Source: Ga0077527 sp945862135
GTDB taxonomy: Bacteria; Pseudomonadota; Gammaproteobacteria; Burkholderiales; SG8-41
Assembly (NCBI GenBank): GCA_964203275.1
Contig: CAXNMF010000006.1
Coordinates: 124,001-188,000, forward strand
DNA length: 64,000 nt
Direction of reading: 5' to 3'
Positions 51,966 through 59,921 of the stretch are shown piece after piece. The notes beneath the pieces are model-generated. The model had not been told where the DNA came from. It made no database searches and saw only the letters and a program-made list of their open reading frames with translations. The stretch's first letter is position 1, and every line of letters begins with the position of its first letter. The position numbers were made by a program, and so were the translations under genes.

Positions 51966-53102
51966 TCAGGTTTTGGCCGTGCGCGCCTTGGTCTTGATTT
52001 CAATACCGGCCCAGCGTGCAAGGTCGCGATGGATGCGCCCCACCCGCTCAGTCTGACCCTTCGCCGGGAAGCGTTCGTAGAAACCATCGCCCTTGAACTG
52101 AGCGCGATGTTCAGCCCAGGGCGACAGCCGTTCTTCCCAGCGTTTGATGCGTCCCGCCACCGGATCCGCATCCGCGCGCGCCAGATCGGCGCAAACCCGG
52201 ATCATCGCCTTCAGCGTTACCGGTCGAGTGATCTGGTAACTGTCGTGCCCCCAGGCATCGCCCCAGACCTTGTGTGCGGCCTTGAAAAAATCGCGGATGA
52301 TTTCGTAAAAACGTTCGCTTTCACGGTAGAGATTGCTGGTGCGGCTGATCTTGCGCCAGTCAGCGCTGATCCAGCGGTGCAGTTCATTGAACAGTTCCGC
52401 CTGCAATATCCATTTGTCCTTCTGGCTGCGACCACCGAGACGGTTGATGCGGTATTGCAGCGGGCTGTCGTCCTCCGAATACAGATCCTCAACCATGCGT
52501 GCGGCAAAACGCTTGTCGGGATCGGCCCACGATACGCGTTCGTAAAGATCAACCAGGTGACTCTTGTTGATGCGTGTCGGCGTGGAATTGATGATGACAA
52601 ACATCTCGGCCGCAAAATCCTCGCTGCGTCCGTCGAATATGATGCAGGGCACGTTGATTGATGCCGCTTCCGCAGGATGCTCCATCAGGTAAAACTTCAA
52701 CGCCGCCAGACGATGCTGGCCATCGATGATCAGATACTTGGATGCGGGCTCGGCCAGATGTCCGATTGAATCCTGGCCGGGCAGGCAGGTAAAACGCAGT
52801 TCGTCGGAAGTAAACAACAACACCGTACCGGGAATCGGCGGCTGGCTGACTGCCATTTCGTAAAAATTGCGCAGCTGACGCACCTTGGCTTTTGACATCT
52901 GGCGCTGGAAGGCCTCATCAGTTCGCTCAATGCGCGAGATGAACTGGGCAATTTCATCCTGCTGGGGCAGACTCTGCGGCGTGATCTCCTCACCTTCGCC
53001 ATAAAACCGGCTGATGAACCGCACGCGCTCCAGCACTTCCTTTGCCGGATAACTTGCGAAGTAAAACAGGCCGTCTTTTTGTCTGATGCGTGTTGCCAGC
53101 AT
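51966..53102 (-). CDS. DGQHR-domain protein (DndB-like), stand-alone
   Basis: A 378-residue protein with the DGQHR motif at 127-131 (in YLIIDGQHRLAALKFYL), the signature of the DndB-like/DGQHR family with a ParB-related fold. Family members include DndB, the regulator of phosphorothioate DNA modification, and many orphans in mobile islands. Other conserved parts are the N-terminal SYPAKEVLERVRFISRFYGE and the SEDFAAEMFVIINSTPTRINKSHLVDLYERV stretch, which is typical of the family. No dndACDE, restriction or toxin genes are adjacent. The upstream gap (53103-53417) holds a low-GC block. Function here is unknown. Confidence 0.85.
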   Translation of the reverse strand: MLATRIRQKDGLFYFASYPAKEVLERVRFISRFYGEGEEITPQSLPQQDEIAQFISRIERTDEAFQRQMSKAKVRQLRNFYEMAVSQPPIPGTVLLFTSDELRFTCLPGQDSIGHLAEPASKYLIIDGQHRLAALKFYLMEHPAEAASINVPCIIFDGRSEDFAAEMFVIINSTPTRINKSHLVDLYERVSWADPDKRFAARMVEDLYSEDDSPLQYRINRLGGRSQKDKWILQAELFNELHRWISADWRKISRTSNLYRESERFYEIIRDFFKAAHKVWGDAWGHDSYQITRPVTLKAMIRVCADLARADADPVAGRIKRWEERLSPWAEHRAQFKGDGFYERFPAKGQTERVGRIHRDLARWAGIEIKTKARTAKT

Positions 53103-53417
53103 GGTGCCTGATCCCCTTTGGTTTTGTTGTAAGTCCTTGGCGCGTCGCGGAATTTCCCTTGCCGCGCAGGTGCCGGGTGGATTGCGGATGTCATTCTAGC
53201 GTTCGCAACTGCCTAAAAGCGAGGCACCTAAAGGCTCACATCGGGGGTAATTAAAATTATCGTTTAAAAACAAATAGATATGAAAATTATCCAGCTGTCG
53301 CCAGTTTGCTGATTTCGCGATGCGCAAACGCTTCAGACAGGCTGAAATGCCATTCCAGGCATTAAGGGCAAAAAAAGGTCGCCCCAAGCTTCGGGCGACC
53401 GTTTCCTGCTGCTGCGG
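53103..53417. other. Intergenic stretch without a gene
   Basis: Between the DGQHR gene and the Cys-repeat gene. A low-GC island at about 53230-53295 (rich in AAAATTAT runs) contrasts with its surroundings and probably contains the promoter for the DGQHR gene. The terminator of the Cys-repeat gene is at 53370-53400. No coding evidence was seen. Confidence 0.6.
53370..53400 (-). terminator. Rho-independent terminator of the Cys-repeat gene
   Basis: GGTCGCCC (53377-53384) pairs with GGGCGACC (53393-53400). On the minus strand it runs into seven Ts. It lies 18 bases after the stop codon of the repeat protein. Confidence 0.88.
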
Positions 53418-53942
53418 TCAGCTGCGCGGCTGAACCGCTGCAGCCGGACGCTGCCGCTGACACTTCTCCGGGTTGGCCTGGCATTGCGCACGCCGTTCAT
53501 CAGCCTTCGCCTTCATCTCCTTGCAGCGCTCGGGATTATCCGCGCACATCTTCTCGCGCTGCGCCTTGCGCTCCTGCTGGCACTTCGCCGGATCAGCCTT
53601 GCATTGCGCACGGCGCTCCTCGGCCTTTGCCTTCATCTCCTTGCAGCGCTCGGGATTCTCTGCGCACATCTTCTCGCGTTGCGCCTTGGGCTCCTGCTGA
53701 CACTTCGCCGGATCAGCCTTGCATTGCGCGCGACGCTCCTCGGCCTTTGCCTTCATCTCCTTGCAACGCTCGGGATTCTCCGCACACATCTTTTCGCGCT
53801 GTGCCTTGCGCTCCTGTTGGCACTTCGCCGGATCAGCCTTGCACGCCTCCTGACGCGCTGCGCGTGCAGCGTCAACACCATCTGCCGCAAAAGCCGGCAG
53901 TGCCATCATTGCCCCCATAACCAAAATCAGTTTCAAATTCAT
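53418..53942 (-). CDS. Secreted cysteine-rich tandem-repeat protein
   Basis: A 174-residue protein from ATG 53942 (AAGGAATTGATC just before it). A signal peptide (MNLKLILVMGAMMALPAFAA) is followed by three near-identical 40-residue units (34-73, 74-113, 114-153) and a partial fourth, then a Pro/Ala/Gln tail. Each unit contains Cys at positions 1, 8, 20 and 27, with the motifs CKADPAKC and CAENPERC, joined by charged Lys/Glu/Arg/Gln-rich segments. In all there are 14 cysteines, with the i/i+7 spacing of helices. The exported location allows disulfides. At DNA level the units are 120 bp (53843-53484). No family is recognised. It is followed by its own terminator. Confidence 0.88.
   Translation of the reverse strand: MNLKLILVMGAMMALPAFAADGVDAARAARQEACKADPAKCQQERKAQREKMCAENPERCKEMKAKAEERRAQCKADPAKCQQEPKAQREKMCAENPERCKEMKAKAEERRAQCKADPAKCQQERKAQREKMCADNPERCKEMKAKADERRAQCQANPEKCQRQRPAAAVQPRS
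53484..53843 (-). repeat. Three tandem 120-bp coding repeats
   Basis: Copies at 53843-53724, 53723-53604 and 53603-53484, in frame, differing at few positions (one R/P change in copy 2; a D/E and an A/E change in copy 3). A fourth partial unit follows. Such arrays can gain or lose units by slippage. Confidence 0.9.
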
Positions 53943-53966
53943 GATCAATTCCTTCTGAAATTTCGT

Positions 53967-54230
53967 TTAACGTTCACGACGCGGCTGATAAATCTCCCGC
54001 CGCGCCTTGTCGAGATCACGGTGCAATTCGCGACGCTCGTCGTCGGACAAGCGCTGCGACCGTTGCGGACGCTCTGGCTGACGCGCATCCTGCTGCCGCT
54101 GCGATCCGCGTTCCGCACGTTCCGGCCGGCCTTGTCCCTGGACAGATGGCAGCTCACGCCATGGACCGGCAAAAACCGATCCGGCCTGCAGCACGGCACA
54201 TCCCAGAACAATCGCCAGCCAGACTTTCAT
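53967..54230 (-). CDS. Small exported Arg/Gln/Glu-rich protein
   Basis: An 87-residue protein from ATG 54230 (GGGGG eight bases upstream). A signal peptide (MKVWLAIVLGCAVLQAGSVF, then AG) precedes a highly charged, low-complexity mature part with GRPERAERGSQRQQD and a C-terminal LSDDERRELHRDLDKARREIY helix. It is directly upstream of the Cys-repeat gene, 24 bases apart, and the two may be co-expressed. Function is unknown. Confidence 0.75.
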   Translation of the reverse strand: MKVWLAIVLGCAVLQAGSVFAGPWRELPSVQGQGRPERAERGSQRQQDARQPERPQRSQRLSDDERRELHRDLDKARREIYQPRRER

Positions 54231-54665
54231 GCACCAAACCCCCAAGATTGCTACAACCAGTCACCTAGATCAGCTCATGGCCCGATTGTAACTGTGACTA
54301 CCCGCAAGGCTGCGGTTTGTCATAAATATCATCTGCCCGTCGCCAGCGGCCCTTCCATGCCATTACCTGGCGGCACCCTGCCCTGCCGGATTGCCTGATC
54401 ATCATTCCCTCCAAGCTCTCGGGTTATGCGCGGATCGGTATCCGCAGCAGCGCCCCGAAGGGGCGTTGTGGATCATCATCAGCATGAACTGTAAACAGAC
54501 TGTTACTGCGAACGTCGATTGTGTAACCAGGTGTTGCTGCAACCCGACAACCGCGTTGAACCCTGAAAGCATGCTGCCGGCCACCGGCATGCAGCGCAAA
54601 GGCTTTTTGTAAGACTTTGTTTCAGGACCATGGCCTCACACGGCCGAACTGGCTAGGATTGCACC
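54231..54665. other. Intergenic stretch upstream of ompR
   Basis: A 435-bp gap between the small exported protein gene and the response regulator. I see no convincing gene; the two possible short frames at 54391 and 54402 overlap each other on opposite strands and lack ribosome-binding sites. The last 60 bases, from TTTTTGTAAGACTTTGTTTC, are AT-richer and may carry the promoter of the regulator operon. Imperfect GC-rich inverted repeats surround 54568-54595. Confidence 0.5.
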
Positions 54666-55391
54666 ATGAACCAGACCAAAACCCGGATTCTTGTCGTTGA
54701 TGACGACGTGCGCTTGCGAGATTTGCTGAATCGTTACCTCACCGAGCAGGGCTACACCGTACGCGCCGTGTCCGATGCGGTGGAAATGAACCGCTACCTC
54801 GCTCGTGAACGCCATGACCTGATGATCCTCGACCTGATGCTGCCCGGCGAAGACGGCCTCTCCATCTGTCGCCGCCTGAGAGGCGGCGGCGAAACCATGC
54901 CGATCATCATGCTCACGGCAAAAGGCGACGATGTCGATCGCATCGTCGGACTCGAACTCGGCGGCGACGATTATCTGCCTAAACCGTTCAACCCGCGTGA
55001 GCTGGTGGCGCGCATACAGGCCGTATTGCGCCGTCAGCCGCCACTGCCACCACCCGGCGCCCCCGGCGGGGCAGCGCAGGTTATCGAATTCGGTGAATTC
55101 CGCCTAAATCTCGGCACAAGAACGCTGACGCGCCGCGGTGAGGACCAGTCGCTGACCACGGGTGAATTCGCGTTGCTGAAGGTGTTGACCGAACATCCGC
55201 GCACCCCGCTGTCACGCGACAAGCTGATGGAACTGGCGCGCGGCCGCGAATTCGGCGCCTTCGACCGCTCGATCGATGTCCAGGTCTCGCGTCTGCGCAA
55301 GATCATTGAAGCGGATCCGGCCAAACCGGCCTTCATCCAGACCGTCTGGGGTTTCGGTTACGTGTTCATTCCCGACGGCAAGGCGCAATGA
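54666..55391 (+). CDS. ompR: OmpR-family response regulator
   Basis: A 241-residue transcription factor. The receiver domain carries phosphoacceptor Asp56 (LMILDLMLPGEDG) and Lys106 (LPKPF). The winged-helix DNA-binding domain ends FDRSIDVQVSRLRKIIEADPAKPAFIQTVWGFGYVF. Its stop overlaps the start of the sensor kinase by four bases. The closest group by pattern is OmpR; targets are probably porin or envelope genes. Confidence 0.93.
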   Translation: MNQTKTRILVVDDDVRLRDLLNRYLTEQGYTVRAVSDAVEMNRYLARERHDLMILDLMLPGEDGLSICRRLRGGGETMPIIMLTAKGDDVDRIVGLELGGDDYLPKPFNPRELVARIQAVLRRQPPLPPPGAPGGAAQVIEFGEFRLNLGTRTLTRRGEDQSLTTGEFALLKVLTEHPRTPLSRDKLMELARGREFGAFDRSIDVQVSRLRKIIEADPAKPAFIQTVWGFGYVFIPDGKAQ

Positions 55392-56692
55392 CGCTATGGC
55401 CGCGCACGCTGCTTTGGCGCAGCGTGCTGCTGATTGCCGCACTGCTGGTGGTGGCGCATCTCGTCTGGCTGCAGATTTTCCGCGCATCCGAAGTGGAACC
55501 GCGGGCGCTGCAGGCCGCACAACAGGTGGTCAGCGTCGTCAACCTGACACGCGCCGCGCTGGTCACCGCCGACCCGGGCAGACGTTACGCGCTGCTGGAT
55601 GAGCTCGCACAGCGGGAAGGCATTCAGGTTTATGCCGGTGACCCCGAAGAGGCCGTACCCGCGCTGCCAGACCGCCCATTCCTGCGCATCATGGCCGCGC
55701 AGCTGCGTGAACGCCTCGGCCAGCAGACCCGTCTCGCGCTGGAACGGGAAGGCATCACCGGCGTGTGGGTGAGTTTCCGCATTGACGAGGATGAATACTG
55801 GGTTTCGCTGCCGCGCTCGCGCATCGAGCGCAATGAGCCCTTGCGCTGGATCGGCTGGGGCACACTGGTACTGGTGCTTGCGGTGATCGGCGCCTTCCTC
55901 GTTGTGGCCCGCATCAACCGCCCCCTGCGTGAACTGACGCGCGCGGCCGAACTGCTTGGCAAAGGCGCTACGCCCACCCGCGTTGCCGAGGCGGGCCCGG
56001 CGGAGATCCGCACACTGGCCCGCGCCTTCAACCAGATGGCTGCCGACATCCAGCGTCAGGACGAAGAGCGTGCACTGCTGCTGGCCGGCGTGTCCCACGA
56101 CCTGCGCACGCCACTATCGCGGATCCGCCTTGCGCTGGAAATGCTGGATGATCACGGTAGTTCAGACCTCAAGGCCGGGGTCGCGCAGGACATCGGCGAT
56201 ATCGATACCGCGATAGGCCAGTTTCTCGATTTCGCGCGTCCTGTCGATGCCGAGCAGGCGATGAATGAAGCCGATCTGAACACGCTGGCGCAATCGGTCA
56301 TCGAACGCTACACCCGCAGCGGGCACGATGTGGTGATGCGTGCGGGTGCACCGGCACGACAACCGTTGCGCACGCTTGCGATGCAGCGACTGCTGTCCAA
56401 CCTCATCGACAACGCATTGCGCCATGGCGAAGGTCCGGTGGAAGTCTCCACCGTCCACGAGGGGCGCATCAACGTCCTCGAAGTGCTGGATCGCGGACCG
56501 GGCATTCCGGCGGACGACGCGGAACGCATGCTGCAACCGTTCACGCGACTGAACAGCGCACGCTCGACCAGCGGCACCGGTCTCGGACTGGCCATCGTGG
56601 AACGCATTGCCCGCCTGCACGGCGGCGTCGTTCGCCTGCTGCCCCGCGACGGCGGTGGTTTGCGTGTGCGGGTCGAATTACCCTTTAGCTAG
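55388..56692 (+). CDS. envZ: EnvZ-like sensor histidine kinase
   Basis: A 434-residue membrane kinase. Two membrane segments (about 10-30 and 157-175) flank a periplasmic sensor of about 125 residues. They are followed by HAMP (about 176-228), the phosphoacceptor His237 in GVSHDLRTPLSRIRLALEML, and the HATPase domain (NLIDNALRHG; VLDRGPGIPADD; GTGLGLAIVERIA). It is translationally coupled to the response regulator. The order and motifs match EnvZ/OmpR of betaproteobacteria. Confidence 0.93.
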   Translation: MTLWPRTLLWRSVLLIAALLVVAHLVWLQIFRASEVEPRALQAAQQVVSVVNLTRAALVTADPGRRYALLDELAQREGIQVYAGDPEEAVPALPDRPFLRIMAAQLRERLGQQTRLALEREGITGVWVSFRIDEDEYWVSLPRSRIERNEPLRWIGWGTLVLVLAVIGAFLVVARINRPLRELTRAAELLGKGATPTRVAEAGPAEIRTLARAFNQMAADIQRQDEERALLLAGVSHDLRTPLSRIRLALEMLDDHGSSDLKAGVAQDIGDIDTAIGQFLDFARPVDAEQAMNEADLNTLAQSVIERYTRSGHDVVMRAGAPARQPLRTLAMQRLLSNLIDNALRHGEGPVEVSTVHEGRINVLEVLDRGPGIPADDAERMLQPFTRLNSARSTSGTGLGLAIVERIARLHGGVVRLLPRDGGGLRVRVELPFS

Positions 56693-57168
56693 CGACGCAG
56701 ACGGAAGGATGTGTTGCGCAACCGGATCGACAGCACCCGCGCCATCGCAAACAGGAAATCTCGGGCCAATGCGGGTTCAGCCTGACCGAACTCGCTGAAA
56801 CGGTCGTAGGGCAGCAGCAACAGCGTGCCGTCTGCAACCGCCCAGACATTCGCCGAGCGTGGCTGGCCGTCAAAAAAAGACTGTTCGCCGAGGATGCTGC
56901 CGGAACTGATGCGGGCCAGCGACGTCATGCTGACGCCATCGACCTGGGTCACGCCAACCTCAAGCAGTCCGGCAGCAACCAGAAACAAGGTGCGTTCAGC
57001 AGCACCGCGCTGGATGACGACTTCACTGGCGCGAAAAGGTCGCGGCTTGGTGTGCGCCAGCAGTTTTTGCCATTCGTTTTCACCCCAGTCCGGAAGTACG
57101 AGGACGTCGGACGCCTGCAGGTCCTGTGCTTTGCGCGCGAATACTGAAACCCAGTTTGCCTCGGTCAT
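56689..57168 (-). CDS. Cyclic-nucleotide-binding domain protein without HTH
   Basis: A 159-residue protein of the CRP/cNMP-binding type. The cNMP-fold core includes FRASEVVIQRGAAERTLFLVAAGLLEVGV and GSILGEQSFFDGQPRSANVWAVADGTLLLLPYDRF. After residue 120 only a short helix (ALARDFLFAMARVLSIRLRNTSF) follows, with no helix-turn-helix. It is therefore not a DNA-binding CRP homologue and may act as a ligand sensor or a partner. Its 3' end overlaps the envZ stop by four bases, on the opposite strand. Confidence 0.85.
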   Translation of the reverse strand: MTEANWVSVFARKAQDLQASDVLVLPDWGENEWQKLLAHTKPRPFRASEVVIQRGAAERTLFLVAAGLLEVGVTQVDGVSMTSLARISSGSILGEQSFFDGQPRSANVWAVADGTLLLLPYDRFSEFGQAEPALARDFLFAMARVLSIRLRNTSFRLRR

Positions 57169-57202
57169 CGGGTCCTCTGCGACAAGCTTGCGGAAAAATT
57201 GA

Positions 57203-57733
57203 TTATAGACGGGCTGCGTGCAGCCGCCACGTCCCGATCACGCGGTAACGCACGCCCTGCGGCACCGGCTCGGAACACACCAGCACAAAATCCCGTACCG
57301 GCCAGTGCAACGGCATCATGCCGGCATTAGAAGGTGTCGGCGGCGGTACCGCATCCCGCAGCAATGTGACATGCGGTTTGAACGCCCGCCTCTCGGTATG
57401 AAATCCGCGTAGACGCAGGGCATCCGTCAACTGATCGTGAAGCGATGTCAAAGCGGGCGGACAGTTCAGCGGTGCCGCCCAGGCCAGCCGTTGCGCACGC
57501 CAGTAACCGGTGCGCGCCAGATCCAGTTCAAAAGGTTCCGCGATCACGCCATCGGCAACAACACGCAGCTCCGGCAGACGGCTTGCCGCGATGTTGCCGA
57601 GAAACGCCAGAGTCAGATGTAGATTACCAGCGGGCGGTGATCGGCCACCGCAGACCTTTTTCATTTGACCTGCGGTCGCTGCCAGTTCATTCCGCGTCGT
57701 CGCGTCCGGCCACAGCGCAAAAAACAGCCGCAT
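57203..57733 (-). CDS. thpR: RNA 2',3'-cyclic phosphodiesterase ThpR
   Basis: A 176-residue 2H phosphoesterase (LigT/ThpR family), which opens 2',3'-cyclic phosphates on RNA. The paired HxTx motifs are HLTLAFLG (from His39) and HVTLLRD (from His121). The N-terminus MRLFFALWPDATTRNEL is the usual start of this family. The gene stands 24 bases after ispF, on the same strand. No other RNA-repair gene is nearby. Confidence 0.92.
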   Translation of the reverse strand: MRLFFALWPDATTRNELAATAGQMKKVCGGRSPPAGNLHLTLAFLGNIAASRLPELRVVADGVIAEPFELDLARTGYWRAQRLAWAAPLNCPPALTSLHDQLTDALRLRGFHTERRAFKPHVTLLRDAVPPPTPSNAGMMPLHWPVRDFVLVCSEPVPQGVRYRVIGTWRLHAARL

Positions 57734-57756
57734 TTTGCAGATGGGTGTAGCCGCGC

Positions 57757-58263
57757 TCAGTCGTCTGATCCACTGAAGGGCGTGGACACCGAACGCTGAA
57801 TCAGCACCACGGCCTCGGCCACGATGCCCTCGCCCCGTCCGACAGCCCCGAGCTTTTCCGCGGTCTTGGCTTTTACGTTCACATCGTCGACCTGCAACCC
57901 CAGAGCAGCCGCAATGTTGGCGCGCATCGCCGGAATATGCGGCGCCATTTTCGGCGCCTGCGCAATGATCGTCGAGTCCACGTTGATCACGGAGAATTTG
58001 CGCTCCTGCAACAGGCGCACTACCGCACGCAACAGTTCGCGGCTGTCGGCGCCCTTGTAACGCGGATCGGTGTCCGGAAAATGTTTGCCTATGTCGCCCA
58101 GTCCTGCAGCGCCGATCAGCGCATCACACAAAGCGTGCAGCAGCACGTCAGCATCGGAATGGCCGGCCAGCCCGCGCTCGAATGGAATGGTTACACCACC
58201 GATGATCAGCGGCCGCCCCTCGACCAGCGCATGTATGTCGAAACCCTGTCCGATACGGATCAT
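57757..58263 (-). CDS. ispF: 2-C-methyl-D-erythritol 2,4-cyclodiphosphate synthase IspF
   Basis: Zinc-dependent enzyme of the non-mevalonate isoprenoid pathway, forming MEcPP. The 168-residue protein has Asp9 and His11 (GFDIHAL) as zinc ligands, and the loop GLAGHSDADVLLHALCDALIGA. The start overlaps the ispD stop by four bases. The pathway supplies the isoprenoid precursors used by the hopanoid genes in this window. Confidence 0.96.
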   Translation of the reverse strand: MIRIGQGFDIHALVEGRPLIIGGVTIPFERGLAGHSDADVLLHALCDALIGAAGLGDIGKHFPDTDPRYKGADSRELLRAVVRLLQERKFSVINVDSTIIAQAPKMAPHIPAMRANIAAALGLQVDDVNVKAKTAEKLGAVGRGEGIVAEAVVLIQRSVSTPFSGSDD

Positions 58264-58985
58264 GATTTTCCTGGGGCTCCCAGTATGAGTTCGGCGAGCG
58301 CAAGGTCTTCCGGATAGGTCACCTTGAAATTGGTCGCACTGCCGCGCACCAGCAATGGCCGCGCGCCCGTCTGCTCCACCGCGCTTGATTCATCCGTAAC
58401 TGCCGCAATGTCTGCACGGCGCAGCGCTTCGATCAGCACGCGGTAGCGGAACATCTGCGGTGTCTGCGCCCGCCACAAATGATCGCGACCTTCGGTCTGC
58501 ACCGCTTCCTGCACTGCGTTGGCGCGTTTCAGCGTATCCGCAACCGGCACTGCCAGCAGGCCGCCGACTTCGCTGTCGCCAACCCCGGCAATCAGCCGGT
58601 CGATGTCCTGCGCGGTAAGGCACGGGCGTGCGGCGTCATGCACCAGCACCCAGTCATTGCCATCGATCGCGTCGTTGGCCGCAAGCAAACCGTTGAACAC
58701 ACTGGCGGCACGGGTCTCGCCGCCGCAGTACAGCGGACTCAGCTTGGATTTGCAGGCGCTCCAGTCGCAGGCGGAAAACTGCGTGTCCCCCGGCGCCAGC
58801 ACCACAAAAACCTCAGAAATCCGCGAATGTGCGCACAACACCTGCACGGCATGCTCGATCAGCGGCCGCCCTGCGAGCGGCGCATATTGTTTGGGCGTTG
58901 CCGATTGCATTCTCGAACCGCTGCCAGCGGCGGGGATTAGTGCAACGTAACGCAACAATGCTGATTGATCTGGTTTTGTGCTCAT
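58260..58985 (-). CDS. ispD: 2-C-methyl-D-erythritol 4-phosphate cytidylyltransferase IspD
   Basis: Second MEP-pathway step, forming CDP-ME. From ATG 58985 it has 241 residues; a longer frame starts with TTG at 59027 but is less likely. The nucleotide-binding PAAGSGSRMQSATPKQYAPL at residues 19-38 and VLVHDAARPCLT (around 115) are the IspD signature. It overlaps ispF by four bases, the common ispD-ispF pair of betaproteobacteria. Confidence 0.96.
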   Translation of the reverse strand: MSTKPDQSALLRYVALIPAAGSGSRMQSATPKQYAPLAGRPLIEHAVQVLCAHSRISEVFVVLAPGDTQFSACDWSACKSKLSPLYCGGETRAASVFNGLLAANDAIDGNDWVLVHDAARPCLTAQDIDRLIAGVGDSEVGGLLAVPVADTLKRANAVQEAVQTEGRDHLWRAQTPQMFRYRVLIEALRRADIAAVTDESSAVEQTGARPLLVRGSATNFKVTYPEDLALAELILGAPGKS

Positions 58986-59162
58986 CGAAAATTCGCTGAA
59001 ATCCGGAACGCGTTTGGATGCACTCAAACGTTCTCGTAATTTGCTGATTTTATTGGCATTATATCAGCGTGTCGTCATGACTCGCGGCAACTGATGTAGC
59101 CGCCTGCCATCACAATTCACCACCCCAGGTTCACCGCTCCGATTTCCAGTGAAGTCTTTCTA

Positions 59163-59723
59163 ATGGACCACGAAACAGGCCGCATCCTGATCACCCTTGC
59201 CCGGAGCGCGATCGCCTCCCGGCTGGGCGTTTATCAACCCGCGCCATCAACCGATCAACCCTGGCTGCAAAAACTGGGAGCAACATACGTAACGCTTCTG
59301 CATGACAACAAACTGCGTGGGCGCACAGGAACGCTGAAAGCACATCGCGCACTGTCAGAAGACCTGACCTCTAATGCCATCGCCGCGGCCTGCAGCGACC
59401 TCCGCTTCAAACCGCTGACACGCGACGAGCTTCACGACACACGCATTGAAATCTGCCTGCTGTCGGATCTTGAGCCGATCATCGAAGTCCGCGAGTCTGC
59501 CGCGCTCGCCAAACTGCGGCCGGGCGTGGATGGCGTAATTTTCGAATACGGTCGTCATCACAGCACTTTTCTGCCAGAGGCCTGGGGTGATGCGGCCGAC
59601 CCGGCCGAATTCATGGCCCAGCTCAAATACAAGGCCGGTTTGCCTCCCGATTTCTGGGATGACGGGGTCAAACTCGCGCGATTTACCGTATCCCGATGGG
59701 ACGAAACGGAACTTCACCCCTAG
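59163..59723 (+). CDS. amrA: AMMECR1-domain protein (AmmeMemoRadiSam system protein A-like)
   Basis: A 186-residue AMMECR1 protein. Conserved segments are ATYVTLLHDNKLRGRTGTL (about 40-59), AHRALSEDLTSNAIAAA and the GVIFEYGRHHSTFLPEAW, PPDFWDDGVKLARFTV end. The canonical LRGCIG motif reads LRGRTG here, so the conserved Cys is absent. The usual partners, a Memo-like protein and a radical SAM protein, are not in this window. Function is unknown. Confidence 0.85.
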   Translation: MDHETGRILITLARSAIASRLGVYQPAPSTDQPWLQKLGATYVTLLHDNKLRGRTGTLKAHRALSEDLTSNAIAAACSDLRFKPLTRDELHDTRIEICLLSDLEPIIEVRESAALAKLRPGVDGVIFEYGRHHSTFLPEAWGDAADPAEFMAQLKYKAGLPPDFWDDGVKLARFTVSRWDETELHP

Positions 59724-59921
59724 AACGCATCAAAGCCCATCCTGCGAATATGCCCAAAGCAGGACGTTTCGACCTTGATTTGACAAGGAAAGTCGCTATG
59801 CTGGGGCTAAATCCATAAACAATGCCGTCTCCGGCAGCGTCAATTGAAAAGGCGCTCCGGAAATTTCTCTGAAACGGCATGAATCACTGACGGCATTTCT
59901 TAATGCTACGGGGGATTCACC

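Noticed and set aside
53484..53843. Tandem repeats as a possible CRISPR array
   Set aside because: Units are 120 bp, adjacent without spacers and in frame within a protein-coding gene. No cas genes are present.
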